DNA of 64,000 nucleotides from Reinekea blandensis MED297 (GCF_000153185.1 NZ_CH724150.1:287673-351672), one strand, 5' to 3'. Shown: positions 43,337 through 53,645, numbered from the stretch's first letter. The notes: a model not told the origin generated them from the sequence alone. Numbers and translations: made by a program.

Positions 43337-43766
43337 AGAGATCGACCTGTCATTAGTAATTACATAGGCGCATCATATCAGCAGCCGCCGCATTGAAGCA
43401 GCCCTGCTTTACTGCTATATTCCATTTGCTTGGAAAATCGAGTCTGACATCCAGAGATAACACAGGTGTTCAGGCCGGAGCCCAAACAGAAAATAATTGG
43501 TTGGGCAGCAAGAACAGATTGAAACAGTACGACATGCAGCATGTCAGGTTGAAAATATTCCAAATAATGAGCGAATATTTCTAAACAGAGCCGGTATCTC
43601 CGTAAGACTCTTTCCTTAAAATTCTGTGTGTCAGGTAAAGCATCGACAGGTCAGGCCTGCATTTATTTGCTTTTGTATCATGGTAGTCGACTTCTATCGG
43701 TGTTCGACCCTGTAAAACCCTTTCTTGCTGCTCTGGAATAAACGAAATTCAGAGTAATAAACTTCA
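43337..43766 (+). promoter_or_regulatory. Long rne upstream/leader region
   Basis: 430 bases without a credible gene separate divergent rluC and rne. Known RNase E genes have long 5' leaders through which the enzyme controls its own mRNA. Here I see a GACATG-CAG-CATGTC stem (43531-43545) and an AATATTC/GAATATT inverted pair (43554-43560 and 43573-43579) around AU-rich sequence that RNase E could cut. The rne ribosome site (GAGT) is weak. Small ORFs on both strands look like chance. Confidence 0.5.
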
Positions 43767-46382
43767 ATGAAGAGAATGTTAATTAACGCAACACAAGCCG
43801 AAGAGCTCCGTGTTGCACTCGTCGATGGACAAAAACTGTACGACCTGGATATTGAAGCGGGATTCCGCGAACAGAAAAAAGCAAACATCTACAAGGGCCG
43901 AATTACCCGCATAGAACCCAGCCTTGAAGCCGCTTTTGTCGAATTTGGAGCCGAACGTCATGGCTTCCTCCCTCTCAAAGAAATCGCCAAAGAATATTTT
44001 ATCGACCCTAAAATGTCGTCACGCTCCAATATTAAAGAGCTGATCAAAGAAGGGACGGAAGTTATTGTTCAGGTCGATAAAGAAGAGCGCGGCAATAAAG
44101 GCGCAGCATTAACGACCATGGTCAGTCTGGCTGGCCGATACCTGGTACTGATGCCGAACAATGCTCGTGCTGGCGGCATTTCCCGTCGAATTGAAGGTGA
44201 TGAGCGCGCTCAGATTCGTGAAGCACTGCAAAACGTCAATCTGCCGGATGGCATGGGCGTCATCGTTCGCACGGCCGGAATCGGCCGATCTTCTGAAGAA
44301 CTGCAATGGGATCTTGACTACCTGCTACAACTTTGGGGTTCCATTAAGGAAGCCTCTCAGACCCGCCCGGCTCCCTTCCTGATTTTGCAGGAAAGCAACG
44401 TCATTCTGCGCGCCATTCGTGACTATCTGCGTCAGGACATTGATGCGGTTATGATCGATAACAAAGACGCCTACCAGTATGCGTTAGACTTTGTTCAGAA
44501 AGTCATGCCGGGCTATGCCAACAAAATCAAGCTGTATGAAGACACAGTCCCACTCTTCAACCGCTATCAGATTGAAACTCAGATCGAAACCGCGTTCCAG
44601 CGGGAAGTAAAACTCCCGAGTGGAGGTTCCATCGTCATCGATCCAACCGAGGCATTGGTGTCTATCGATATCAACTCGTCACGCGCCACCAAGGGTGTGG
44701 ATATCGAAGAAACAGCTTTCAATACCAATATGGAAGCGGCTGAGGAAATTGCGCGCCAGCTCCGACTTCGCGACATGGGCGGCTTGGTTGTTATCGACTT
44801 CATCGACATGAACCAGGCGAAACATCAACGTGAAATTGAAGCCAAAATCAAAGAGGCCACGACATCGGATCGCGCTCGCGTACAGATTGGCCGACTTTCT
44901 CGATTCGGACTTCTGGAAATGTCCCGTCAGCGTCTGCGACCTTCACTGGGCGAAACCAGTGGTATTGTCTGCCCTCGCTGTAACGGCCATGGCACCATTC
45001 GCGACGTTAAATCACTGTCATTGGCGATTCTTCGCTTAATCGAAGAAGAAGCCCTGAAAGATCGCACGGCCCAGATCCGAACGATCGTTCCAATGGCTGT
45101 GGCGACCTTCCTGCTGAACGAAAAACGCGATGCAATTTCAGACATTGAGAAACGCCACAAGGTCCACGTTTTAGTCGTCCCGAACCCGCAGATGGAAACG
45201 CCGCACTACGAAGTCATTCGTATGCGCGATGACGACGAGTCCCTGGTCAGCGGCGAGCCAAGCTATGCAATCAAGTTTGAAGAGCAACCTCTGGAATCAG
45301 AAACGGTTCTCGAGAACCAAGTGAAGCCACAGGAAGCGGCTATCTCTTCAATTCAGGCACCTCGCGCTCCAGCGCCTGTCGCACAAGAGCCAGAAAAGCC
45401 GAAAACCAAAGCGCCGGCCAACAAAAAGCCCGTCGCTAAAGCGGAACCCGGTTTGTTTGCCCGTATTGGGCAGTGGTTCAGCGGTCTGTTTGAAGGTGAA
45501 AAAGAAGCGCCAAAAGCCAAAAAACCAGTGGCAAAAAGTGGTTCAGGCAACAATAAAGATCGCCGAACCGATAACAAATCAAAGAGTAACTCTAAAGGCA
45601 ATCGCAATTCCTCAGATCGTCGTGGTTCTTCAAACAATCGCCGTAACGGTAAGCCAGCGAAGGACACCACCGCTAAAGAAAAGCCGGTAAAAAAACCGGT
45701 AGAAGCCAAAACGGAGACGAATAAAGCAGAGAAAAGCGAAACTGAAACCACTCAAAAACGCAGCAGTGTAAAACGTCGCCCTACGCGTGACACTCAAACG
45801 GGCCGCGTTGCGTCGGATGAAGTGGGTCAGAACCGCAAGAGTCGAGGCGACAGTAAAAATGCGGCTAAACGGGTTCAACCTGAAAAGCCAAAAGAAACTG
45901 TCACGGAAATCGACTTTGAGCTGCTAGGTAAAAAGCCAGATGTGGCTGAGCAACCGGTTGCCAACGAGTCGGCACCTGAGACTCCGGTTAAGGCTGAAAC
46001 GCCTGTCGAAAAGGCAGAAACGCCGGCTTCGGCACCAACGGAAACTCAACCGGCTGAACAGACAGAAAAGCGTTCTGATGAAGTGAAAGAAAGCGAAAAC
46101 ACAGTGCTTGAGAGCTCACCTGAACCACAGGTAGCACACGAGCCGATTAAGGCTGATTCTGAGGACAAACCAGCGGAACCCGTAACCAAAACGGCTGCGG
46201 CTCCTGAAGAAACCGCCCCAGAAAAAACGGCCTCGGAACCTGTTTCGACAGAACCGCAGGAGACGCAAGAGGTTAAAGCAGAAGAGATTGCGGCTGATAA
46301 ACCAGCAGCCCCCACTCGTGCTCCAAATGATCCACGAGAAGTGAAACGCCGACAACAGGCTGAAAAATCACAAAGCGAGTAA
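43767..46382 (+). CDS. rne: Ribonuclease E
   Basis: Essential endoribonuclease and degradosome scaffold (871 aa; E. coli 1061). The catalytic half has an S1 domain (about 35-120), metal-binding Asp301 (SIDINSSR) and Asp344 ([10 protein letters not shown]), and the zinc-link CPRCNGHG at Cys402/Cys405. These positions are shifted by 2 from E. coli. The second half is low-complexity Lys/Glu/Ala/Pro. [13 protein letters not shown] at 563-575 matches the membrane-targeting amphipathic helix. An Arg/Asn/Ser-rich RNA-binding stretch follows at about 588-640. The C-terminal NDPREVKRR resembles a motif in Pseudomonas RNase E. Scaffold partners cannot be deduced. Confidence 0.96.
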   Translation: MKRMLINATQAEELRVALVDGQKLYDLDIEAGFREQKKANIYKGRITRIEPSLEAAFVEFGAERHGFLPLKEIAKEYFIDPKMSSRSNIKELIKEGTEVIVQVDKEERGNKGAALTTMVSLAGRYLVLMPNNARAGGISRRIEGDERAQIREALQNVNLPDGMGVIVRTAGIGRSSEELQWDLDYLLQLWGSIKEASQTRPAPFLILQESNVILRAIRDYLRQDIDAVMIDNKDAYQYALDFVQKVMPGYANKIKLYEDTVPLFNRYQIETQIETAFQREVKLPSGGSIVIDPTEALVSIDINSSRATKGVDIEETAFNTNMEAAEEIARQLRLRDMGGLVVIDFIDMNQAKHQREIEAKIKEATTSDRARVQIGRLSRFGLLEMSRQRLRPSLGETSGIVCPRCNGHGTIRDVKSLSLAILRLIEEEALKDRTAQIRTIVPMAVATFLLNEKRDAISDIEKRHKVHVLVVPNPQMETPHYEVIRMRDDDESLVSGEPSYAIKFEEQPLESETVLENQVKPQEAAISSIQAPRAPAPVAQEPEKPKTKAPANKKPVAKAEPGLFARIGQWFSGLFEGEKEAPKAKKPVAKSGSGNNKDRRTDNKSKSNSKGNRNSSDRRGSSNNRRNGKPAKDTTAKEKPVKKPVEAKTETNKAEKSETETTQKRSSVKRRPTRDTQTGRVASDEVGQNRKSRGDSKNAAKRVQPEKPKETVTEIDFELLGKKPDVAEQPVANESAPETPVKAETPVEKAETPASAPTETQPAEQTEKRSDEVKESENTVLESSPEPQVAHEPIKADSEDKPAEPVTKTAAAPEETAPEKTASEPVSTEPQETQEVKAEEIAADKPAAPTRAPNDPREVKRRQQAEKSQSE

Positions 46383-46400
46383 GTTAATTACTCGTCACTA

Positions 46401-46425
46401 AAAACGGGGCTAAGAGCCCCGTTTT
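46401..46425. terminator. Terminator between rne and murB
   Basis: AAAACGGGGCT pairs with AGCCCCGTTTT around AAG, followed by further Ts, 18 bases after the rne stop. The converging murB gene can use it on the other strand, though its T-run is shorter there. Confidence 0.92.
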
Positions 46426-46451
46426 TTTTAACATGGTTTTCATGGTCGAAA

Positions 46452-47459
46452 CTACTCCCACAAACGAGGCTCTGCTTCGAGTTCAACACCAAACTTAGCG
46501 AACACTTCTTTGCGTACATGTTCAGCCCATGCTGCGACAGCCTCGTATCCGGCGCGCGCAGGATTAATCAAAACCAATGCCTGCTTTTCATAAGACCCAA
46601 CTTGAGAGGGGTGGCTCTGCCCTTTCAAACCCGCCTGTTCAATTAACCATCCTGCGGCCAGTTTGAAGCCGCCCAAAGCCGGATAACTAGGGATGCCATC
46701 ATAATGTTGCTGTAGCTGCCACAGTTCCGATTCGGAAACGATGGGGTTCTTAAAAAAGCTGCCAGCGTTAGGAACCTGTTGCGGGTCAGGTAATTTACTT
46801 TGCCGAACCTCAATGACCTTCGCGACCACATCCGCAGCCGTCAGATCCTGCGTATCAGTCAGGTTCTGTAGCGGACCGTAACTCAACTCCGGACTGAACT
46901 GACGTGACAGTTTTAAACACACCTCGGTGATCAGATAGCGATTTTCCATCTGCTTAAAAACACTGTCACGGTAACTGAATCGGCAAGCGGTCTGATTAAA
47001 ACGATGACTTTCGCCCGTCTTCAGATCCAGGGCATCCACCCATTCGATATAGGAGCCAACTTCAACGCCATAAGCGCCAATATTCTGCACCGGGGCGGCA
47101 CCAACGGTTCCGGGGATCAACGCTAAGTTTTCTAAGCCATAGAACCCGTGTTCTACGCAGTAAAGCACAAACTCATGCCAGCTTTCGCCCGCCTTGGCTG
47201 AAACAAAAACGGCATTGCCTTCGTCAGCAAGAATACGGATGCCTGTGAGTTCGTTTTTGATGACCAACGCGTGTACGTCAGGTTTTAGAATCAAGTTACT
47301 GCCCCCACCGAGCACCCGAACCGGCAATGACAGCGATTCCACACAACGGTATAAGTCAGGTAACTGTTCAAGCGCGGTTAAGTGGCACAGATGACTGGCT
47401 ACCGACGGAACACCGAGCGTATTTAACTGTGCTAACGACACATTCTGTTCAATGTTCAC
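46452..47459 (-). CDS. murB: UDP-N-acetylenolpyruvoylglucosamine reductase
   Basis: FAD-dependent second step of peptidoglycan precursor synthesis (335 aa, type I). FAD-binding VRVLGGGSNLIL and IPGTVGAAPVQNIGAYGVE, the catalytic Ser in NAGSFFKNPIV, and the terminal Glu in LEAEPRLW are visible. The start is GTG 47459, overlapping the LMW-phosphatase stop (GTGA). It is the last gene of the leftward lolC-to-murB run. Confidence 0.95.
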   Translation of the reverse strand: MNIEQNVSLAQLNTLGVPSVASHLCHLTALEQLPDLYRCVESLSLPVRVLGGGSNLILKPDVHALVIKNELTGIRILADEGNAVFVSAKAGESWHEFVLYCVEHGFYGLENLALIPGTVGAAPVQNIGAYGVEVGSYIEWVDALDLKTGESHRFNQTACRFSYRDSVFKQMENRYLITEVCLKLSRQFSPELSYGPLQNLTDTQDLTAADVVAKVIEVRQSKLPDPQQVPNAGSFFKNPIVSESELWQLQQHYDGIPSYPALGGFKLAAGWLIEQAGLKGQSHPSQVGSYEKQALVLINPARAGYEAVAAWAEHVRKEVFAKFGVELEAEPRLWE

Positions 47460-47923
47460 GGCGTTTCCACACGAACAATGGATTTGATGATGTCTTGAGA
47501 CAGCGTTTCACAGAGATCAAGCACATCGTCAAAGCCTTTCTCGCCGCCATAATAAGGATCTGGCACCGTCGATCCACGTTCGGCGCTGAACGCTAATGCC
47601 AACAGCAGTCGAGCCTTCGACTCTTCTGGTTGCAGCTGTTGCAAGTCATTCAAGTTACTTTCGTCCATCGCAAAAATATAATCAAACTCGTAGAAATCCT
47701 CAGGGGTCACCTGTCTGGCGCGCAACCCGGACAAATCGTAACCACGCCGTTCGGCCGCTGCCTGGGTACGTGAATCAGGTGGGTTACCGATGTGATAGGC
47801 AGCGGTGCCGGCTGAATCCACCTCGACAAAATCGATTCGAGCATCAGCCAACTGCTTTACCATCACACCATGCGCAGTGGGCGAACGGCAGATATTACCG
47901 AGGCAAACAAATAACAGTTTCAT
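47456..47923 (-). CDS. Low-molecular-weight protein-tyrosine phosphatase
   Basis: Cytosolic phosphatase of 155 aa. The P-loop CLGNICRS holds the nucleophile Cys7 and Arg13, and the general-acid Asp lies in VPDPYYGGEKGFDDVLD. The family includes Wzb/Etp partners of tyrosine kinases and general phosphatases. No exopolysaccharide tyrosine kinase is nearby. It overlaps kdsB by one base and murB by 4, the same order as in Pseudomonas. Confidence 0.92.
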   Translation of the reverse strand: MKLLFVCLGNICRSPTAHGVMVKQLADARIDFVEVDSAGTAAYHIGNPPDSRTQAAAERRGYDLSGLRARQVTPEDFYEFDYIFAMDESNLNDLQQLQPEESKARLLLALAFSAERGSTVPDPYYGGEKGFDDVLDLCETLSQDIIKSIVRVETP

Positions 47924-48669
47924 TACGAGCTCCTCTGTTCAAACCATTGACGAACCCGCTCAAGATCCTCTTGAGTGTCGACTCCGGCCGGAATGATCTC
48001 GTGCGCTTCCTGTGCGACAATCGACTGACCGTTTTCCATGAACCGCAGCTGTTCGAGCTTTTCGAGTTTCTCCAACGTCCCTTCTGCATACTGTACAAAC
48101 TGGTCGAGCGCAGATTTGCGATAGGCGTAAATACCGACATGACGTTTAAAAGAGTCTTCTGATGTTCGGGTCTGATCGCGATCAAAAGGGATCCCTGCCC
48201 GGCTGAAATACAGCACCTGACCAAACCGGTCGGTTACCAGTTTGACCGCATTTGCATTGTTCATATCAGCTAAGGATTCCTGCACATACAGTGTGGCCAC
48301 AGCGGCGGAAACGTTGGTTTTTAACAGATCCCGAACTTGAACCAGGTTCTTTACTGGCATCAACGGTTCGTCACCCTGAAGGTTTACGACTATATCTTCG
48401 GCATCAAGCGCCATAATAGTGGCTGCTTCCTGCAGGCGATCGGTACCACTGACATGCTCAGATGACGTCATGACGGCCTGAAATCCTGCTAAGTTGACGG
48501 CGCTTTCAATACGCTCGTCGTCTGTCGCCACGCAGAGGCTATCAAACCCTGACGATGCCACTGCCTGACAAACCCGAACAATCATTGGCTCCCCCGCTAT
48601 GTCCTTCAGGGGTTTACCCGGCAATCGGGTAGAACTAAAGCGTGCGGGAATGATGACGACGCTTTTCAT
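47923..48669 (-). CDS. kdsB: CMP-Kdo synthetase
   Basis: 3-deoxy-manno-octulosonate cytidylyltransferase (248 aa), which activates Kdo for lipid A attachment. IIPARFSSTRLPGKPLKDIA is the nucleotide-binding start, with VVNLQGDEPLMP and KRHVGIYAYRKSAL further on. AGGAG precedes the ATG. The ATG lies inside the last 35 bases of lpxK. Confidence 0.96.
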   Translation of the reverse strand: MKSVVIIPARFSSTRLPGKPLKDIAGEPMIVRVCQAVASSGFDSLCVATDDERIESAVNLAGFQAVMTSSEHVSGTDRLQEAATIMALDAEDIVVNLQGDEPLMPVKNLVQVRDLLKTNVSAAVATLYVQESLADMNNANAVKLVTDRFGQVLYFSRAGIPFDRDQTRTSEDSFKRHVGIYAYRKSALDQFVQYAEGTLEKLEKLEQLRFMENGQSIVAQEAHEIIPAGVDTQEDLERVRQWFEQRSS

Positions 48670-49624
48670 CGATCAACTCCTGTATCCGGTGTAAAAGAAA
48701 GTGAGCGGTTTCTGGGCCGTATTTCAGCTCATAAGGCAAAACATAGACATTATCCGGCCATGAGCTGAGTTTAACAGCGTCTTTTTCCGTGGTCAGAACG
48801 GGGAAATCGGAGCGTTGAATCGGTTCCAGCGGAAGCTTATCGTGATCACGATAAGCCACGGTACGATTGACAGTATAGCCAACGGATTCCGCGGTACGCT
48901 GGAACGACTCGGCATTGCCGATGGCAGTATGGATATTCACCGTTTGTCTAGGCAGCTCCACCCCTTCACGATTCTTAGCCAGCGCGATGACCTCCTGAGC
49001 GACCTCGATAGCGCTTTCGGGCAACTGAGGACCTTGCTGTTTCGCCAGCACCAAACTCACCGATGACAGACGCTGCGAGCTCTCTCTCAAAGGGCCGGCA
49101 GGAATCAAACACCCATTACCCAACCCTCGCAAGGTATCGTACATGAGAATCTCAATATCCCGCGCCATTCGATAATGCTGCATTCCATCGTCACTGACGA
49201 TGACATCTGGGCGCTGACCCGCCGGTAGATCACATAAAAACTGAACGGCTCGATGTCGATCCGGATCAATGACGACCATGGCCTGAGTCGATTGAGCAAT
49301 CAGTGCGGGCTCGTCACCGATGGTTTCTGCTGTATCGGTGTAATCTGCCAACACAGGATAACTGCGCGTTGGCTTGGCGCGGTATCCTCGGCTCACAACG
49401 GCAACCTTGTAATGATGGCGTTGCAGGGTATTGATCAGCCAGATGATGGTAGGGGTTTTGCCTGTCCCACCGACCGTCAGATTGCCAACGACCACAACCG
49501 GAATCGGATAGGTATTCTGGTTACGATGTCGGTACCGATACCGGCTGACGCACCAAACCAAAGCGCTGAGTGGCAGAAGCAACAGAGCCAGAAACGATAT
49601 TCGTTGACGATACCAAAACTTCAT
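48635..49624 (-). CDS. lpxK: Tetraacyldisaccharide 4'-kinase
   Basis: Phosphorylates the lipid A disaccharide at the inner membrane (329 aa). N-terminal helix (about 8-25: ISFLALLLLPLSALVWCVS), Walker A VGNLTVGGTGKTP and the DDGMQHYRMARDIEILM segment are characteristic. It overlaps kdsB by 35 bases, a longer overlap than its neighbours show. There is no msbA upstream. The small YcaR-like gene often found between lpxK and kdsB is absent. Confidence 0.95.
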   Translation of the reverse strand: MKFWYRQRISFLALLLLPLSALVWCVSRYRYRHRNQNTYPIPVVVVGNLTVGGTGKTPTIIWLINTLQRHHYKVAVVSRGYRAKPTRSYPVLADYTDTAETIGDEPALIAQSTQAMVVIDPDRHRAVQFLCDLPAGQRPDVIVSDDGMQHYRMARDIEILMYDTLRGLGNGCLIPAGPLRESSQRLSSVSLVLAKQQGPQLPESAIEVAQEVIALAKNREGVELPRQTVNIHTAIGNAESFQRTAESVGYTVNRTVAYRDHDKLPLEPIQRSDFPVLTTEKDAVKLSSWPDNVYVLPYELKYGPETAHFLLHRIQELIDEKRRHHSRTL

Positions 49625-49642
49625 AGTTACTCCGTTGTGGGA

Positions 49643-50062
49643 TCAGTTTTGGCTCTCTTCCTGCGTAGTAATGCTGACTTTGGAGAAACCAACCTGCGCA
49701 ACGGCATCCAACGCAATGATAAAGGCCTGGTGCGGTGCTGCAGCGTCTGCGGTAATGACAATTGGCGTCGCCGGATTCTGACTCGTGTCTGTCAGCGCGC
49801 GCTTTAACGAATCCAGATCGTGTTTAATCAGTACCTGGTCATTAATGGCATAGGTTCCGAGACGATCAATCAAAATTTCTATGGGTTTCTCACTTTCAGC
49901 AGCAACCTGGCTTTCACTTTCCGGCAGATCAATCTGAAGCTGAGTTTCCCGGGTAAAGGTCGTCGTGACCATAAAAAAGATCAATAACAGGAAGACGACA
50001 TCGATCAACGGTGTGATATTAACCGACACCTCCTCCTGCCGGGAGGAACGTCTGAATCTCAT
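49643..50062 (-). CDS. exbD: ExbD/TolR-family biopolymer transport protein
   Basis: A 139-aa proton-channel subunit with one N-terminal membrane helix (about 15-37: ITPLIDVVFLLLIFFMVTTT) that contains the conserved Asp in PLIDVVFLLLIFF, and a periplasmic domain. Pairs with ExbB, whose gene overlaps it by 4 bases. No tonB lies here, so its energised partner is unknown. Confidence 0.92.
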   Translation of the reverse strand: MRFRRSSRQEEVSVNITPLIDVVFLLLIFFMVTTTFTRETQLQIDLPESESQVAAESEKPIEILIDRLGTYAINDQVLIKHDLDSLKRALTDTSQNPATPIVITADAAAPHQAFIIALDAVAQVGFSKVSITTQEESQN

Positions 50063-50679
50063 TTTTTCTGACCCGAATTCTCAGCGTGGATGGCTTCTAC
50101 CAGTTTGGCGCTGTCCTGCTCCATCAGCACCAATAACTCATCAATTTTGCGCGACAGGGCCCTGTGAAAAATGACTGAAGGAATCGCGACCGAGAGACCT
50201 GCTGCCGTGGTAATCAAAGCTTTTGAAATACCTCCGGCCAGAACGGCGGTATTACCAGTTCCCTGAATCATAATATCGGTAAATACGTCTACCATCCCCA
50301 GAACGGTACCGAGCAACCCCAGTAACGGAGAAATAGCGGCAATCGTACCAAGAGTACTGAGAAACTTTTCCATTTCATGAGCGGCATGATCACCCGCTTC
50401 CTGTATGGCGTCTTTCATCGCATCACGCCCATACCGGGAACTGGTTAGGCCTGCGCTGAGGACATAACCGAACAAACTGCTTTGCTTCAGCTGCTTGATC
50501 TTTTCCGAATCCAGCTCATGTTTTTTAATCCATGACCAGACTTGAGGCAGTTGATCTTTCGGCCGGACTTTTGAGACGCGCAAGGTCCAATATCGTTCTA
50601 CGGTAATGGCCAGAGCAATGACAGAACACAGAATGATCGGCAGCATCAGTAAGCCGCCCGATTGGATTATCTCAAACAC
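50059..50679 (-). CDS. exbB: ExbB/TolQ-family proton channel protein
   Basis: A 206-aa protein with three membrane helices (about 8-26, 110-135 and 152-178) and the MotA/TolQ/ExbB segment LSTLGTIAAISPLLGLLGTV. Start is GTG 50679 with AGGAGG at 6 bases. The pair ExbB-ExbD next to comEC and lpxK is the Pseudomonas order. Confidence 0.93.
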   Translation of the reverse strand: MFEIIQSGGLLMLPIILCSVIALAITVERYWTLRVSKVRPKDQLPQVWSWIKKHELDSEKIKQLKQSSLFGYVLSAGLTSSRYGRDAMKDAIQEAGDHAAHEMEKFLSTLGTIAAISPLLGLLGTVLGMVDVFTDIMIQGTGNTAVLAGGISKALITTAAGLSVAIPSVIFHRALSRKIDELLVLMEQDSAKLVEAIHAENSGQKK

Positions 50680-50741
50680 AGACTACCTCCTCACAATTGG
50701 CGCTTACTTTATCATAGCCATCTCGGGAAAATGTATAAAAA

Positions 50742-52940
50742 TCAATAAATAAGCCGATTTCTGTAGGCTGAGTCCCAAGTTTTTACCCGGATACGCTGTG
50801 GGTAGAAGGTTAGCTGAATCGTGCCCAGCTTAGCGGTGTTCAACAAGGTTTTCTGCTGATCAGAAAACCAGCTTTCAATTCGCTCAGCTGGCCATCGGGG
50901 CGCCAGTCGATCACCGCTGCTGGTCAGAAACATTGCGGATTGGTTTGCTTCAAGGAAAGCACCAGCGCTGCTGCTGCCTGACCCATGGTGACCAAGAATG
51001 AGAACATCCACAGGAAACAAGTGCGGGTGGGTCTGAAGTAAGTAGTACTCAATGTACTTATCCGCATCACCCGTGATCAGCAGCCGGTGATGGTTTAGCG
51101 TGATCAGCACAACACAGGACTGATTGTTGTCCTGCCGGCCCCGCAACGACGGCGGAACCGGTATCACCTCAATAGCAGAGTGAAGCTTTGTCTGTTGGTG
51201 ACAGTTCCGAGTCGATGATTTGATGGGGATCTGGTCTCGCTGACCCGACCAGATCGGCAACCGTGGATACTGACCGCGTAAAAAACCAGCGCCGGCGGCA
51301 TGGTCCAAATCGGAATGAGAAATGACAACACCCTCCAGAGGCGGCAAAACACGGTGCAATACCACCTCTGCCAGGCTTTGTTCGGGTGAAAACCGACCGC
51401 CCGTATCGTAAAGAAAACGATCATCCCCTGTATCGAGCAACAATGCCTGACCATGACCAACATCATACACAGTCACCGATGGCACCCGATTTGTACCACC
51501 CTGCCCCCAAAACAGAATACTCAAACACAGGAGTGCCGCCCCGACCAAAATGCTGGATGTATCGCGCCGCCAGATGGCCCAGACTGCCATCACAACCAGC
51601 AAAAACAATGCGGCACTGTCGAGGTAAGGCAGTTCCAAGCCAGGGTTTGCCGTTAGCGTCAGGAGACTGACGAGCCATTCCACGGCTTGATTCCAGCTTG
51701 AGTGCAGCCAGGTCAAATCGACGATCGGCATCATCAACGCCATTGGCAGCCCGACAAAACCTATCAGCCCAGATAACACCAAACTGCTGAACACAGACAG
51801 CAAGTTGAAGCTGAACCCACTACTCAGCGCCCAAGGTAAAATCGATATCGTCATCAAAACCTGGAACAAGATCGGTTGCCAGAGCCGAGGTAAGTTCTGA
51901 AGCAGACGCCATCGAAGTATTAAAAATATGACCGCAACCGAACCAAAGCTCAGCCAAGGGCCGATGGCCAACCAGGCCGCAGGATGCCAAAGCATCAGAA
52001 TCACAGCCGTCCAACCCAGCAATGTCAGTGGCCCGGTCCGAACGGCCGATAATTGGCCAATGATCGGTAAGCCAAACATTAACAATGCCCGGGTCACGGG
52101 TAACGGGAACCCTAAAAAAGCGACATAGCCGGTGGTAACCAAGCCCGCAAGTAAATATCTCTGCGTTCGGGAAATCATAAGCCATGGCGCTAAACCATAA
52201 GCTAACCATTGAATCAGAAGGTTAACAAGGAGCAGAACAAAGGCCAGATGCATGCCACTGATCACAAACAGATGCATGACCTGGTTGTCCGCCAACAAAG
52301 TTTTCAGCTCGGGTGACATGGCCCGGCTCCAACCCAAAGCCAGCGCTGCCCATACATCAAGCCCCAGACCGTCGCCCAGTTTTTCTGCCGTTGTCAGATA
52401 CAGCCGTTGCTGAAACCCGGGACGATGTGCGATAGACGAAAGCTCTACAACTGTCCCATATGCGTCAATTTTTTCAGCAAAGTTATAACGATCCGCATTA
52501 AAGGTCCCCGGAATCAGCCGTCCAATTGGCTGCCGCAAACGAACGTCCGCATCAAAACAATCTCCGGCGTTAAGGGTGAGATTGGTGGTTTCGGGGTAAA
52601 GCCACAGGCGGATTTTACGCAGATGTAAACTTTCCGGCTGTGCCTGTACTCTCGCTCTCGCCGTTTGAGTACCATCAGAGTACTGCCTTGGAACCTGTTC
52701 AATACAAAGCGTTAGTGATTGTGTGACGTGTTGAAACGCGGAAGGCAGCGGGTGACGCATCTGATGCTCAAGCATGGCAATGACCACCAGAGACAACACC
52801 AGAATCATCGCCGCGGTAATACGATAAGCGCAAATCACAAGCAGCAGCCCGCCAGCAAGCAATGTGAACACTACTGCACTGGCAAGACCGAATTGAAACC
52901 AGGCCCATATCAGCCCGGCAAGTATGATGGCGATGGTCAT
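50742..52940 (-). CDS. comEC: ComEC/Rec2-family DNA uptake channel
   Basis: A 732-aa inner-membrane protein with an N-terminal DUF4131/OB-like region, a many-helix competence domain (VISGMHLAFVLLLVNLLIQW) and a C-terminal metallo-beta-lactamase domain with ISHSDLDHAAGAGFL and LILGHHGSGSS. In naturally competent bacteria this channel passes single-stranded DNA across the inner membrane. Other competence genes are not seen here. It follows lolD after 21 bases and is separated from exbB by 62. Confidence 0.93.
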   Translation of the reverse strand: MTIAIILAGLIWAWFQFGLASAVVFTLLAGGLLLVICAYRITAAMILVLSLVVIAMLEHQMRHPLPSAFQHVTQSLTLCIEQVPRQYSDGTQTARARVQAQPESLHLRKIRLWLYPETTNLTLNAGDCFDADVRLRQPIGRLIPGTFNADRYNFAEKIDAYGTVVELSSIAHRPGFQQRLYLTTAEKLGDGLGLDVWAALALGWSRAMSPELKTLLADNQVMHLFVISGMHLAFVLLLVNLLIQWLAYGLAPWLMISRTQRYLLAGLVTTGYVAFLGFPLPVTRALLMFGLPIIGQLSAVRTGPLTLLGWTAVILMLWHPAAWLAIGPWLSFGSVAVIFLILRWRLLQNLPRLWQPILFQVLMTISILPWALSSGFSFNLLSVFSSLVLSGLIGFVGLPMALMMPIVDLTWLHSSWNQAVEWLVSLLTLTANPGLELPYLDSAALFLLVVMAVWAIWRRDTSSILVGAALLCLSILFWGQGGTNRVPSVTVYDVGHGQALLLDTGDDRFLYDTGGRFSPEQSLAEVVLHRVLPPLEGVVISHSDLDHAAGAGFLRGQYPRLPIWSGQRDQIPIKSSTRNCHQQTKLHSAIEVIPVPPSLRGRQDNNQSCVVLITLNHHRLLITGDADKYIEYYLLQTHPHLFPVDVLILGHHGSGSSSAGAFLEANQSAMFLTSSGDRLAPRWPAERIESWFSDQQKTLLNTAKLGTIQLTFYPQRIRVKTWDSAYRNRLIY

Positions 52941-52961
52941 CCCTGATCCTGCCGCTTGGCT

Positions 52962-53645
52962 TTACACTCCGGTTAACTGTCCTTTAGTTAACCGAAACTG
53001 TACCGGATGCTGCCGAGCCCATTCCTGACTGTGCGTCACAATTACAAAACTCGATCCGGTGGTCTGATTCATTTGTCCGATCAGATCCTGGATTTGCTCC
53101 GAAGTTTCTTCATCCAGATTTCCGGTCGGCTCATCCATCAAGACAAAATCCGGTTGACGAACCAGCGCCCGGGCAATCGCAACCCGCTGTCGCTCGCCTC
53201 CCGAAAGCTCTGATGGCCGGTGAATTATCCGGTCCTGTAAGCCAACCTGTTCAAGTAGGTATTCGGCATATTGGCGCTGCTCATTGACGATCGCGCCCCG
53301 AATGCGACATGGCATCAGCACGTTATCCAAAGCAGAAAACTCGGGCAACAAGTGATGAAACTGAAATACAAAACCCATGTGATCATTCCGCACACGCGCT
53401 CTTTCACGGTCACTGAGCTTGTTCAGTGGCTGACCAACCATTGTGACAGTCCCGCTGGACGGGCTGTCTAGACCTGCCAACAGGTTGAGCAACGTCGTTT
53501 TACCGGAACCACTGGTACCAACAATACTGGCCATTTCCCCTGCTCTGACGTTGAACGAAATGTCTTTCAGAACATGAACCTGTTCATTGATCAGATTGAA
53601 GCTTCTGGATACCTGTTCGCAGCTTAAAACAGACTCAGGATTCAT
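52962..53645 (-). CDS. lolD: Lipoprotein-releasing ABC transporter ATPase LolD
   Basis: ATP-binding subunit (227 aa) of the Lol complex, which frees lipoproteins from the inner membrane for delivery to LolA. Walker A GTSGSGKTTLLNLLAG, signature LSGGERQRVAIARAL, and Walker B FVLMDEPTGNLDEET are complete. ATG 53645 is chosen. It overlaps the lolC end by 11 bases, with AGAGG upstream, while the longer reading lies inside lolC. Confidence 0.96.
   Translation of the reverse strand: MNPESVLSCEQVSRSFNLINEQVHVLKDISFNVRAGEMASIVGTSGSGKTTLLNLLAGLDSPSSGTVTMVGQPLNKLSDRERARVRNDHMGFVFQFHHLLPEFSALDNVLMPCRIRGAIVNEQRQYAEYLLEQVGLQDRIIHRPSELSGGERQRVAIARALVRQPDFVLMDEPTGNLDEETSEQIQDLIGQMNQTTGSSFVIVTHSQEWARQHPVQFRLTKGQLTGV

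Noticed and set aside
43378..43584. Two small opposing ORFs of about 60 codons in the rne upstream region
   Set aside because: They overlap each other on opposite strands, have no recognisable domain or ribosome site, and lie in a region expected to be an untranslated leader.
45353..46315. Long open frames antisense to the second half of rne
   Set aside because: They arise from the biased, low-complexity codon use of the RNase E scaffold region. They have no motifs or start signals of their own.
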